In this document: one piece after another, positions 1 through 13,400 of the stretch
Position numbering within the stretch: the stretch's first letter is position 1
How the letters are laid out: every line of letters begins with the position of its first letter
Assembly: GCA_013397075.1 (NCBI GenBank)
Contig: VWZS01005932.1
Location: 322,570-386,569, forward strand
Direction: 5' to 3'
DNA: 64,000 bases
Origin: Rhabdornis inornatus
Lineage: Eukaryota > Chordata > Aves > Passeriformes > Rhabdornithidae
Notes under the pieces: generated by a model
What the model was told of the DNA's origin: nothing
Database searches by the model: none
The model's input: only the letters and a program-made list of their open reading frames with translations
Position numbers and translations under genes: made by a program

Positions 1-325
1 AGCTGCCCCCAGTTCATCTCTGCTCCTCCTGCTTCCCTTTGTGACAGCTCCTGTGCCCACACCTCTGCCTGGCAGACAGAGCCATCCTGGAGTGTGTGCA
101 AAGCTTGGAATGCTGAAAGCATCTTTGTCTTGGGCACTCAGGGCTGGATGGGAGCTCTGGAGCTCTCCAGCCTCATGTCCAGCTCCAGAGAGGCTCAGCT
201 GTAGGATCAGGGAGGTGGCTCAGGGCTTTTGGCAGCCAGGTTTTGAGAACATCCACTTGCAGGCAAACAGAGAACAGCAGTGCTGCTGCCTCTGGGCTTG
301 ATGTTGAGCTGGAAGGAAATGGGAT

Positions 326-1005
326 CTGAAAATGATGCACAAATGTAGAGATGTACAAATGGTGCACAAGAGGTCTATAGATGTAGCAGTGATGCACAAA
401 TGCTGTAGAGATGTAGAAATGGTGCACTAGTGCTCTGTAGGTGTAGAAGTGATGTATAAATGGTCTATAGATGTAACAGTGGTGTACAAATGGTGTAGAG
501 ATGTAAAAGTGGTGCACAAATGTTCTATAGATGTAGAAATGGTGCACAAATGTTCTACAGATGTAGCAGTGGTGTATAAATGGTATAGAGATGTAGAAGT
601 TCTGTAAAAATGCTGTATAAATGTAGAAATGGTGCACAAATGGTGTAGAGATGTAGAAGTGGTGTATAAATGGTCTGTACATGTAGAAATGGTGCACTAA
701 TGTTCTATAGATACATAAATGGTGTACAAATGTTCTAGAGATGTAGAAGTGGTGCACAAATGTTTTATAGATATATAAATGGTGCACAAATGTTCTATAG
801 ATGTAGAAATGGTGCACTAATGTTCTATAGATNNNNNNNNNNNNNNNNNNNNNNNNNNNTTATAGATATAGAAACGGTGCACAAATGCTCTAGAGATGTA
901 GCAGTGGTGCACTGATGTTCTGTAGATATATAAATGGTGCACAAATGTTCTAGAGATGTAGAAATGGTGCACAAATGTTCTAGAGATGTAGCAGTGGTGC
1001 ACAAA
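326..1005. repeat. 30-bp minisatellite with assembly gap
   Basis: About 22 diverged copies of a 30-bp unit of the type GGTGCACAAATGTTCTATAG plus ATGTAGAAAT. Since 30 is a multiple of three and the unit lacks stops in one - strand frame, it can be read as repeats of a decapeptide like FVHHFYIYRT. This is an effect of the repeat, not evidence of a gene. The array is interrupted by 27 N at 833-859, so its true length is unknown. Confidence 0.92.
833..859. other. Assembly gap (27 N) inside the minisatellite
   Basis: A run of N within the 30-bp array, where short reads could not be placed. The true number of repeat units is probably larger or variable. Confidence 0.95.
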
Positions 1006-1223
1006 GCCCCACTGCTCACTCACACTGTGGGTATCTCACAGGTTCCTGGGCTTCCCAGAAGGAGCCTGCAGCCCTGCCCCTCACCTCTGATGCACAGCAA
1101 TAAATCCATGGGCACAGCCAGCCAGGTTCCCTCTGCAAACCTGGGGCTGGGGTTCCTTTCTGTGTCTGCCTTGTCTCTCTCCATCTCCTATCTCACATCT
1201 GGCTTCCTCCTTCTGTTTCCAAG

Positions 1224-1415
1224 GCCAGGGAGGAAGAGGTGAGGAAGAAGTTCCGGCCCATAGAGCAGCTGAAGGAGGAGTTTGAAAAGCTGAACATGAA
1301 GATAGAAACAGATTATGAAATTATGGTTAAATTAATCAGCAAATTCAACAGCTCTGCCTCCACGCTGGATGAAAAAGTGGCAGCACTTTATGATCTCGAA
1401 TATTATGTTCACCAG
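1224..1415 (+). CDS. SIL1: SIL1 exon, first in window (64 codons)
   Basis: The exon opens after a pyrimidine-rich acceptor ending in AG at 1222-1223 and closes before GT at 1416. It is 192 nt, phase 0 at both ends. It reads AREEEVRKKFRPIEQLKEEF and continues to DLEYYVHQ at the end. This is the helical segment before and into the armadillo core of SIL1; the pattern of a charged helix followed by an IETD-like stretch and the LEYYVHQ end agrees with human SIL1. A GTG inside it (1239) is an internal valine, not a start. A 30-bp minisatellite ends about 220 bp upstream. Confidence 0.95.
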
Positions 1416-4400
1416 GTAACAAGAATGCCTCAGTAACTACCGTGGAAAATCCAGGGGATACGGTGTCATAAACGGGGTTTTATTTTTCTTATCGGTATCA
1501 GGTAATACAAATTGCTTAATTACCATAATCCTGGGACAATAACAGACAGCAGAGGACTAGTGCAGGCTTATTTTATATCCAGGTTGGAATTAATCACCGC
1601 TCGTGCCAGGAGCCAGCAGGATCCTGGTGCTTGCCTGATTTGCTGTCTGTTCTCAGGCTGGTTTTCTTATCCTCTCTTTTCCCTCTTTTATCTGCTTAAT
1701 GTTACAAAATGGGGTTTCAGCTGCCGTTTTTGGGTAAGTAGAGTGGTGGCTGCTAAGGAAATAATTCTTTTCTCTCTGCTTCCATGGAAAGCTGCTGTTG
1801 TTGAGGGTTGGTGCCCCTATATCAGTTCACAGAGAATATCTTTGTACCAGGGAAGGCAGCAGCCACCCAAAAGCCCCTATTTTGTCCTGGTGTGAGTAAG
1901 CAGTGCCATGCAGTGCTAATTAGCTCTGGGTGAGGGTGAACATATTTCCTGGCATCTCACTTCCTCGGGTTTGTGCTCACACTTTTCCCCCCTCCCTCTG
2001 ATGTCTCTTGCTCTGCTTTCAGCTCCCACATTCCCACCTCCCCTTGGATGCAGCTGCAGGCTCAGAGCTCAGCTCTGCTCCCCTGGGCTTGGTGCCTTCC
2101 TTGGTGCCATCCCTGGGAGGTGTCTGGGCACCCAGCCTTGGACTTGGCTTCTCCCTGCCAGTGACTGGGAGAGCCTGGAGTGCACTGGGAGAGCTTCCAG
2201 TGGCACTTTGGCATTCCAGAGGGTGAACGGGACAACTCTCGGGAGGTGCCAGTGCAAGCCCTTTCACTGGGACAGCACTTGTTGAACCAAATGTGGTATT
2301 TTGGGGGCAGGTAGCTGAAGTGTTGCTGCTGTGAGAGAGGCAGTCCGTGTGCCAGCTGACAGAAATGTTATTTCCAGGGCTCTTTGTCTTGAATTCCCAC
2401 CCTGAATCGCTGCTGTGGGCATGCACAGGCTGCCTTGCTGTTTGTTCTCCCTGCTTTTGTGTCACTGACGGCATCTGTGTGACTCAGAGAATAACTGGGA
2501 ACAATGGGCGCCCAGAGAGCTTCGTGTTTGTACTCAGGGCTAATCCTGCCTCATTAAGGGTGCTAAAAATCAACCCCCAAACGCCCTGGAATGCTTTGGA
2601 TGCCAGCTAAAAATCAACTTCCAAACCCCTGGGGTGCTTTGGATTCTGGATTCCAGCTAAAAAGCAACCCTCAAACACCCTGGGATGCTTTGGGTTCCAG
2701 GTAAAAAGCAACCCCCAAACACCCTGGGATGCTCTGGATTCTGGATTTCAGCTAAAAATCAACTTCCAAACACCCTGGGATGTTTTGGATTCTGGATTTC
2801 AGCTAAAAATCAACCCCCAAACACCCTGAGATGTTTTGGATTCTGGATTCCAGCTAAAAAGCAACCCTCAAACACCCTGGGATGCTTTGGGATGCTTTTT
2901 TTTCCGGGATGCTTTGGATTCCAGCACAGCGGTCTGCACTCTTCCAGCAGAAAAATCCCTGCAGCACAGGATGGGGCAAAGAATTTCGGAATGGCAGAGG
3001 AGCAGGGCCTGGAGCATCAAAGGGAAGCACATGCAGCATCAGAGGGGTCAGAGAGGGGGAATGGCAGGAGCTGGCAGGGCACAGAGGCTCTTTGTGTGCC
3101 TGTCACAGCGCTGCTCTGTGCCCACGCTCCCGGGGCAGATGGCTGGGCAGCACCTTCTCGTCAGGCAGGAAGCTGATAAGAAATATGACTTGTCTCTAAG
3201 CCAGCATGGCTTTTCCTCCTCTTTCTTCTTCCAGTCAGTTGAATGCGTCCAGAGCTTTATCTCTGCTTGGGACTGGCTTTAGCAGCGCTGGCTTAATGTA
3301 ATTACTGAGCAGCAGCCAAAGGAGGCTGGTGCTGCATCACCCTGGAGGGGCTGAGCTGTCAGGGCTCCTCTGCAGCGAGCCCTGGGAGCAGGGCACCCTT
3401 GCAGGTGTGGGTGACCCACTTTGCTGGTGCCACCTTGCCCGGCCTCCATCAGAGCAGTTCTGTGCCGTGGCTTTTCACAACTGTCCAGCTCCTGGCATCC
3501 TCTGCTGCCTGCAGGCCGTGGGATGCCAACACGACCACGGCATGCCCCGTGGAGTGGAAGATGCCATGCCCTGGAGGGTGTGGCAGGGCTGCTGCCTGCT
3601 CTGTGGCATGGCCAGGAGCCCCAGGAGCAGCGGGGTGTGTGCCTCGCAGTGCCCTGGGAGCCGTGGCTGGTGGCCAGCCCGGGGAGATGCTCTCTGCTGC
3701 CTCTGAAGAGTCACCCCAAGGGCTCTGCCTTTGCTCAGATTGTGCTTGCCAGCTCTGCTTTGCTTCTCCTGAGCCGTGATTCAGCTTGGCATGTTCAGGA
3801 GCCTGTCCTGGAGAAGGAGCAGGGGAGTTTGGCTCGCTGCGTTATCTGTAACGCATAAAACCCAAATGCAAATGTGGAGAGGGCAGAGCACAGCTCATAA
3901 ACAGCATTCACGGTGCTTGCACAGCAGTGTGCAGAGCCAAGACCCTTCTCAGGCATCACAGGCTCTTTCTCTCAATTATTTACTCTGCTCATCTTCCTCC
4001 CTGCTCTCCTCTGACATGCCACACCATCTCTCTCTGCTCATTTCCTCTCCATCGCGTGCGGTTCACATGCTGCTTTCCCTCGCTCTTGTTTTCCAACATT
4101 TTCTCTTCCCTTCCCTCCCTATTTTCTTCCTCCTCCAATTCCAAGCTGCTCCCTGAATAACTGCTGTCATATTTGCTCTTCTCCCATCGCTCCCCTCCCC
4201 TGCTTTGCCTGTGTACTTTACTCAAGAGCTCTTTTGATCTTTGGTTTTTCTTCTGTGCAGATTTCAGTGGACTGAAGTAAGGTAGGAGCTGCTGCCTCAC
4301 AGCATCTGCTGCTCCCCAGAGAGGTTAATACCTTCAAGTTGTTAAATTTGGAGATTCTGTTGGTTTTAAAACAGTGAGTGAGAGAAGAAACTCTCACGAC

Positions 4401-7400
4401 AGACTCTGGTTAAAAAAGATAAACACATCTTCAGCATAAGCTTTACAGCACAATTTCTATTCTGCAGTTGTGATGCTGGGGCAGCACCAAGGACTCTGGT
4501 GCTGCTGAGGTTACAGCAGTGGCTGCTTTTACCACACCAGGTGCTGGATGCAAATTCCTGCCTGTCCATACATTCCCTCTTGTGCAGAAGTCAATGCTGA
4601 TTCCAGCACTAAACCAGTTTTTACAGAGTAAAAACGTAATAAGTAATAAGTGAGTAATAAAAGGACCCACTGGCAGCCGAAATTGGGTTGCTGCACAGAT
4701 TTCTTTGTAGACAAAGAAGGGTCTGCAGAAAAGTGAGAGATCTGGCAGGCCTGGTTTATAGGGACAGTTAAAAGAGCAGCATGTGAAAGGGTACAAAAGC
4801 TGCTGCAAATCCTGAATCAGCCCCAGCAGACGTGCAGAGAGCAGCTTTGCAGAGGGCCAGGTGAGAATTGTCCCCTTGGGGAGCAGAGATGAGCTGGAGC
4901 TCCCCAGGTCCTGCTTTGCTTGGGAATGACAGACCCGTAGGACACAAAGCCTCTTCCTTCTGCTGGGTACCTGAAATGCCTCACTTAGGGCCACTTTTGA
5001 TGAGGGTACATGGCTGAGATAAATATAACACTGAGCATGAAGTCATTGACTAGAAGAGTGTCCCACATGCCCTGCATGGCTCGTGGTGTTTGTCCTGTCC
5101 CACCCCATCAGGGGGCCAGCTTGCCCTGCTGATAACTGGTTTTTATATTCTGTTTCCATCTGCCAACGATTGCTGTTGTCTCCCTGTCTTTCAGGCAGGA
5201 GAAATGTCGAATTTCTAAACCTGATTTTTCTGTGCAGGCAGTTCTGAGCATTCATCAGATCCCCTTTTAAACAAAAAAAAAAAATCATTGAATAACAAAA
5301 TGCATCGATTTGACTTTGGACTGAATTTTGTACTTGAAGTACTTTGTGCTGTTTCTCTAAATGTTGTCTGTGAGCACTCAGAGCCTTTTCTGATCTCCCC
5401 TCCAAGAGCAGAAGCCCACTGGGGCTGTGCCTGGCTAGCCCCTGGTCCACTTAGAGCCAGAGGCTGATGAATCCCCACTCAAGTGTCAACTTTTCTCTAC
5501 TGGCAGTTAATCCATTATTGTTTGCTTGGAAAAGTCATTGTGGGGCTGCTCCCTGGGGCAGCTCCTGGTGACCCCTCCAAGCAGGGACTGTTTTTTTTTT
5601 CCTTCCTTGTCCATGGGAAGGTGTTGATGGAACTCATGGAGAGCTCCCAGAGCTGCCCGTGCTCCTCACTCCAATGTGTGCACTCTGTTGGTGCTGGCAG
5701 GCTCCTAAACATCCCTGGTGCTACAATTACAGCACCAATTAATTAACTGCATTTGCAAAACATGCCATTCCCTGGGTCCCCAGTAAAGGCCTACGCAGGG
5801 GACAGCAAAGAGCTGGAGTTTTTTGACATCAGCAGATGTGTGGAGGTTTTGACATCACCTGAATTACCAAAACACATGTCAAGAGCAGTTTGGATAGCTG
5901 TAATCAAAGTATTTGAGTTTCCAGGGATGCCTTCTGTGTGTGACAGTGTCCTGCCACGAGGACACTGTGCTTGTGCAGCCCTGACATTGCTGCTGTGGGC
6001 AGGACTGTGCAGAGCTCAGCCATTCCCTTGGGATTTAAAATTCCTTTAAACCTCCGTGCTGGTTTGATGCCTTGGGTTTTAGCTTTTCTATTTTTCAGAA
6101 TCTCTGCTGCTCAGTGTGTAACTCTGAAACTTCACATTAGGTGTTAGCGAGTTCTCTTCACAGGGGAGTCAGACAAAACAATTCCTTTCTAGCTGGAGAA
6201 TCCAGGACAACTGGGACCCAAAAAGCAGAAACAACAGCGAGGGAAAGGGGGCAAGCCAGGGGCTGAGACTTCATAGCCTGGGGCTGTGGGTGGATCATTG
6301 ACCCCAATGTGTAGATGAACCAAAACTTATAAAAGTGTAAAACTCATGACCAGGATCCATCTGGGATTGGATTTGGGTGCAGCCCTGGCTGGGCTCTTGC
6401 AGTGCCCAAGGTGAATCCTTTCAATAAATATCTTTATTTCTATTTTATTGCTTTTGCTCTGTCTGGTCTCTGTTCCAGCTCAGCTCAGGCTGGAGCAGGA
6501 TGCTGGGGGTGTGAAGGGAGGTGCTCTCCAAGGGAGGTTTGTGCTGACAGGACCTGCTCTCTCCCAGGTGGACAATGCCAAGGATTTCCTGTCCCTGGGT
6601 GGGCTCCAGTTGGTGATTGAGGGGCTCAACAGCAGCGAGGCCTCGCTGAAGGAACACTCTGCCTTTGTCCTGGGAGCTGCCCTGTCCAGGTGAGACTGTC
6701 CTGCCCAGGTGAGACTGTCCTGCCCAGGTGACACCTGCCCTGTCCAGGTGAGACTGCCCTGCCCAGGTGACACCTGCCCTGTCCAGGTGACACCTGCCAT
6801 GTCCAGGTGAGACTGCCCTGTCCATGTGACACCTGCCCTGTCCAGGTGAGACTGCCCTGTCCAGCTGGGACCTGCCCTGTCCATGTGACACCTGCCATGT
6901 CCAGGTGACACCTGCCCTCAGCTGCCCTCTGTGCCTCTCCTGACCTCTCTTGGTTTATTCCTGATGACAGACACTGAAAGCTGTGTTGTGACATGCCACA
7001 AAATCGTCTTGTGCCCTGCCCAGCCCTTGCAACACCCATTATCCCTTCTCAGTGTGTCCTCGTCTTGCTCACTGGACAAATCCAGCAGTCATGTGGGGTC
7101 AAATCTAGGATTGTTTCCTGATTTCCCTGAGTTCCCTGTTTGTACAGAGTCCAAGGGGGGAATAATTCTCCTTCCCTCCCCCTGGCAGCTCTCTCTGGGG
7201 GAAGATGTGAAGGAGGGTACAGTTACAAACACCCCAGAGAAGACTTTGTCCTTCCTCTGCCTTGCTCCTGGGCTCCTTCAGGGTGGCAAGGTGCTGATTT
7301 GAGCAGCTCCTGTGGTCTTTAAGGGGGGTTTGTGCCCCGTGGACACGTGGCTCTGACATCAAAGGGGTGGTGATTAGATGTGGGGTCAGGAATAGGGTCA

Positions 7401-10400
7401 GCCAGAGGACACTGACCTGCAGGATGTTTGGGGTTCACAGGAAGGATCTGCTGTGCCTCATGCTGGGGCATCATGTGCAGTGCTGCAGGAGGTATCCTGG
7501 GGGCTCCAGGGGTTTTTTTTTTGGTGCCTCCTTTTTGATTTATGGGTTTTGGGGCTTTGCAGGGGGTGTGTGTGTGTGAATTTGCACGTGCAGAGGTGCA
7601 GAGGCTTTAGAAATGCATTGCATGGACTCAAACTTCAGGATCACAAGTGCAGATAGAAAATTGAAGGTCAGGACTGTTTTATCTGCATATTTCTACACCT
7701 AAAAATACAGTCACCTTCTCCAGCATCATAAATTATTTATGGCTTAGTCTAACACATGGTCCACAGACCTGCATTTATTTGGCAATCCTGTATGCAATGC
7801 AGCTGGCCCTCAGCTTTTGGGGCCTCGTGGACAGGAGCAGGAACCCAGATTTACACCAGGAAAGGATCCAGCTCCTGGTGTGAAACAGAGCCTGACTTAG
7901 TGATGGCAGGAAGAGACATCAGAAACAAAGCCTGCTCTTCATACTCTGGTGTATCTCAATCTCTGAAACAATACTGGAGTGGTTTGCTCAGGTGTTTTTT
8001 TGTAGACTCTTTGTACACACAGAGAACATCATGCAGAGGGTCTGGGAACATTTGCAGGTAATCTGTGAAATGACAGGGGCTGTTAAAGAGCTTCTCTCCA
8101 GATGTGCCTGACATGACATAGCCAAGACCCCAAAATTTCGTTGTCTCATGGTATTTGACAGTGTAGCAGTGGCCACAAGAGTTCACACTTTTGTGCAGTA
8201 TTTCTCACTCAAGTGCCAAAATCTTCTTTGGAGAGAGCCTCTCATCTGATATGACAACATTAAACTGCTGCTTTGTAAACTTGTGGACCTTTTTGCTTTG
8301 AAGGACATTGTGGCAGATGGTAGTTTGGAGTGGTTTGGATGATACATTGTCTGAGATCTCTGTTCCAAATGTGAGGGATATTATGCCTTGGTTTGAGTTT
8401 GCTTTTTCTCCCCTTGCTGTGCTTAAGCTTTCTCAGTAGACACCTACATGCCAACTTGTCTGCTGTGTGCTCACTGCTTAATTCATTTGTTCATACATTT
8501 TCTCAGCTTACTCCATGCTCTAGTTAAACTGTTGGGGGCATTTCAGGTACTTCACACAGCATTTTGTGTTTTTCTGAGGGCTTGTTGTTTATTCCCTCCC
8601 CTCCTGGTTGTTCCTGGGGGCCTTGGAGAGCTGGTAGGGCTTTCCAGTAAATCCCCAGAGGTGTCACAGCTGGCTGGGCTGCAGGGACATGATCTGCTCT
8701 GTGCCTGGGGCTGGTGTCAGGTCCTGTGCTGGATGCTGAACCTGGGCAGAGGCAATGCTCTGCTGCTCACCACAGGGCTCTGTGGCCACCTCCCAGCTCC
8801 CTTCAGCCAGGGTGGCTCAAGTTTCCAGCCAGGCAAACATTCCCAGAGGGAAATCAGGGCATGATGGCAGCAGAGCCTGGCATGGGAGCTCAGCATGTCC
8901 TGGCACAGCTCAGTCTGGGAGTTTGGTGTTGTCTGTGCAAATGTTTAACTCAGGAGGAAACCACAGGACACAGAGCAATTCCAGACATGCCTGGGTCACA
9001 TCCAGAACTTTCCAGCTCTCAGAAATACCCAGATCTCCACATCTGCATTGTCCTTAGCTCAGGTAAGGCATGGAACAAGCAGCTGCAGCACCCAGGTCCT
9101 GCCTGCACGTGGTCCTGCCAGGACCTGGCTCAGAGCTCTGGCTCTGCTGGAAGCTCCTTGGAATAAAAGGGTTTTCCAGAGGGTCAGCATTGAGCCAACA
9201 CACCAGGGGGCTGGCCAAGATTTGGATCAGCAAAGGCAGGAGGAAGAGGAGGAGGAGGAGGCACAACAGGGCCAGCTCAGGATTTCTCCTTCCTGATATT
9301 GCTCCTGTTTATTTGGCTTGAAGCAGACCTGAAAAGCAGCCACAGCTCAGCATGGTTTGGACCTCGGGGCACAGAGTCCTGGGTGCAGCTGCCAGGACCT
9401 GACCTGGCATCCATCTGGGAGCCCCTGCCACAGGACAGGCAGATTTCTTCACCTGACAGCCAGGAAATCAAGGTTTCATCTCATGTCTCTCTTCTATGTC
9501 CTTCACTTGAGGCATTTGGGTTTTAATTGCTGAGTCTGTGACCAAATCAAACATTGTTCCATCTGGTGGAGTTCTCTGAGCAGTGCCCTTATTGCAAGTC
9601 AAAAACCTCATCACATTCTTAGTGGTTTTAAGCCTTTAACAAAATGTTTTTCCATTCAGCAGTTTGCAAAAGTAAACTTCATTTGAACAATCCTCAAGTG
9701 CTCTGATTGCAAATAAAAGTTAAATGCACTAACAAAAATAATTGCTAGGCATGTGGGGTTGTGCATTTAGGTATCCATAATTCACTAACAGTATATGCCA
9801 ATACACAGCATTATCTGGATTTCCAGTGATTGCATTAGCATAAAAGCATGTTAGCATTTATCCTGTGGCACTAACATTTAAATATATATAAGTATGAAAT
9901 ATTAAGATCCAACATTTTGGAGGCAAGTGAAACTACTGTCTGTAAAATGTTCCTGCATATTTTGAAGGTACACTCCAGCATGTTCACATGACAATCAGCA
10001 TTTGCACCATTGGGTCCAAACATTACAAAAATGTCAATGTTTTATGCAAAGAGGAGCTATATTAAGCTAAAAAAGATTGCTGATGAGAGAAGTGTCTTCT
10101 GATGTCCTCTGAGCTATTTCCAGGCAGCATCTCCCTTTTGTTGTGGCACAGCCAGGCCTCTGTGCAATCTGTATCTCCATGTTTCACAAGACTGGGAATG
10201 TTAGCCAGAAAGGATTATGCTTGTGATTAAAACCTCCATTTTTGAAAACTTTACCTACAGGAAATGTTTTTCCACACCAATAATTTGAACATTTTAGTAT
10301 TTTGTAATAAAAGGATTTTTGTAATCCGTTTAGAAGGGGAATAATAATTTCTGTTGAATGCCTTCTTGAAGCTTTATCCCAAATGCACTTGGGGGTGAAT

Positions 10401-13400
10401 TGGAGGTGAGGATGGAGAGGAGTTCAGCTGTGGGACCTGCAAGGCAGAGGGAAGCAGTTTGTATTTCATGGGGTCGAGGCAGGAGGCTCAGAAATGACAT
10501 TTTAGCCTGGCCAAAGTGGGGAACTGGGGGGGCAGCCACTCCTGCAGCTGCAGTGAGAGACTCGTGGCATTTTGGCCAGACCTTTAAAAACCCACCCAGT
10601 GGGGTGGCCAGGGACAAGGATGTCCCACTGATGGTCCCATGGTTGCCACGTGTCCTAGAAGGGCACAGGGCAGTCCCAGCACAGCCTCTGCCCACAAACC
10701 CAGCACTGCTGGGCTCTCACTGCTCCCTTTTGGCCCTGAGTGCTAAAATAATGCCACAGGACTTGGTAAAGCTTGGGAGGAAACTCATCCCTGCTGATAA
10801 CTGAGGCAGGATCCTGTAGCAGCACACAAGAGTTTTCCATGGATTGTTCAGCTGTTTTTAATTCAGAGATTAAACCCCCTAAAGGATCCTGAATATCCCA
10901 TTCACCATTATTTGTGTTACCCAGCTCTGAGGCTCGTTCAGAGCTTGCCCCACTTTGGTAAAGCCAGGAGAGGCACAAAATGTGTGTTTGCTTCTCAAGA
11001 TGAGCTCAGAGAAGCTCCCTGAGCTCTGTTTCCTCCTGCTGGGCTGTCCAGCAGAGCTCAGCATCCTGGGGTCCCCCTTGCTTCTGCTTTTCCACTGTGT
11101 TTCCTGAGGGATGTGGGAATGCTGAATCCTTGGTGGTTTCCACTCTCCAGAGCACAGGAGTTCCCTGCTCTGCTGGAGAAGCAGCAGCTCCTCCAGGACA
11201 CCTCTGTCAAGAGGAAAGAGCTTCCACCAGATTTAAGGGGTTTGAGTCAGGTCCAGCTGTGCACTGAAACTGGTTGGTGCTCACTGGTGTTAAATAACAC
11301 AGAGGCCCAAGCAATAAACCCGGGAAAAGTAAAATTAAAGACCTTGCTTCGATGCTGTCTTGTAAGGACATAAGAATTTCTGTGCAGAGAAATAAATCTG
11401 GTTAGCTTAACAAGCACTGTCCCTACCCATTTATTTCCAATCCATCTTCATCCCTTCCTCCTCCAGCTCCTTCTCCTTTTACATCCTGCAGTGTTTGCCC
11501 TTCTCTTTATCCACTTTCCCTGATTTTTTCAGTGGCCCTGTTTGCCCACACCATGTTTGCCATCTCCCAGTTGCAGTAATTCCAGCTCCACTCCTTGACT
11601 GCTTATAATTTCTTGCTTTGAAGATTGTCTTCTCTATTTTTATTTGAACCTCCTGACTTGTGTGGAGTTATCAGCCTCACTGCACTTAATTTCAAATTAA
11701 TTTGATTGGGTCACCTCAATTTTTTTTCCGTAATGATAATGAACTCAACCTATTTAGCCTTTCCCCATTATGAATAACCTTAACAAAAAACTGCAGTGCA
11801 GTATAAATGGGTGTTTCATCATTGTGGTTAATTACACAGAAGAATAAATCCCTAAACATTTTTCAGCCTCTGAAATCTAACAAGGAAGTGTAATTAACAA
11901 TTAAAGAGTAAACTTTCATCCTTGTGCTCTCAGGAAGGCAAGGAGGGAAAAGTCTAGAATCCAAAGTTTGCTCCTGGGTTTTTGGGGAAAAGTTTTGTTT
12001 TTGGGGAGAAATTTTTGGGGCAATGCTGATGGCTGGAAGGGGCAGAGGGTGGGGTCAGCTCCTTGTCTCGTGCCAGGTGTGTTTCCCCAGGTGTCAGAGA
12101 GGGGACAAGGGGGGATGGACACCCTGGCCTCAGCCCCAGGGACGGGGTTCAGGCTGGGGACATTGTCCTGTCTGTGAAATATGGGAATTCTGGAGAGAGC
12201 TCTCAGGGTTGGTGCTGTGAGAGAGGTGAAGCAGTGGGGATGGGATGGGAATGTTTGGCCTCCCATCCCTTGTGATCTCCCCCATGGAGCTGAATTCTCC
12301 CCCTTACCTAGGCTCTGGTCACCTTGTCCCCCTGTGTCCTTCCCACAGCACTGGGTGCCCCCAGAAGCTCCAGGGGCTCCTCAGTGCTCTGCTGATGTTC
12401 CAAGAGCTGTGGGAGGTGTCCTGCCCCATAAACACAGCCCCACAGAACAGCCCAGGGCTGTGACAGGCGTGGGGAGCAGCAGGAATCTGCTCCAGCAGAG
12501 CTTCAGCAGGAAGGGAAAGACTCATCACAGCCAGCTCATGCATTATATAAAACATGTTGTTTCTGTCTCATCGTGTTTAGTAAATGCTCTCTGCTAAAGC
12601 CTTTGAGTTATTGTGCTGGTTTCCATTTAAAATACATGTTCAGCCTGGTTACCTAATCACTTTCTGCCAAAAAAGCCAGCCCAAAATTGCTGTTTGCCAG
12701 TGCAGACGTGGTTCTGTAGCTGGACACAACATGCATTCCTCTGTCTCTCCAGCCACTATTTATTCATCCTTTTGCTCTCTACAACACCCTGCCAGGAGGC
12801 TGGAGCCAGGCAGGGCTTGGTCTCTTCTCCCAGGTAACAAGGACATGAGAAAACAGCCTCGAGTTCTGCCAGGGGAGCTTTTAGATTAGGGAAATTTTTT
12901 TCACTGAAAGGGTTGTGAAGTACTGGAGCAAGCCTGGAGGGGTTGAAAAGCCACACAGATCTGGCACTTAGGGACACAGTTTAGCAGTGAACACGGTGGT
13001 GTGAGATTAGTGGTTGGACTCGATGATCTTGGATGTCTTTTCCAGCGTAAATGACTCTGTTTATCCTTTTTACTACGGCCTGTACACTCTGCTAATGGCT
13101 TCACAGGCTTCAAAGATTTTTCCTCCCTAACCACCTCCATGATTTTCCCGACCTGCTGTGACTTTCCCAGGTCTTGGCATGTTCTCTGCATTCCCTGCAA
13201 GCAATAGGTGAAAATACTCACCAAGAGGAGGTCCCTGAACCTGCCCTTGGCTCAGGGTGTGGCTGTGGCAGCCCATGGTTTGTGATTCAGAGGGAGCTGG
13301 GCAAAGTGCGTGGAGTGGAACAAAGAATGGGAGATGAACAGCAGGAGTGGGAAATGCAGGTCCATTCACTCAGTGAGTGCTCCCAGCAGGGTTTGGGGTG

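Larger units (their letters stand above)
1..1223 (+). other. SIL1 intron (3' part), mostly minisatellite
   Basis: The intron upstream of the first SIL1 exon in the window. Bases 1-325 are unique GC-rich sequence, 326-1005 is the 30-bp array, and 1006-1223 is unique sequence with the pyrimidine-rich acceptor. No exon is recognised. Confidence 0.7.

Noticed and set aside
326..1005. Regular repeats here and at 17560-18316 considered as CRISPR arrays
   Set aside because: The units are directly adjacent without unique spacers, and the genome is vertebrate.
6445..6911. - strand frames with SHLDRAGVTWTGQ-like repeats
   Set aside because: Antisense reading of the 19/20-bp splice-donor array; no independent support.
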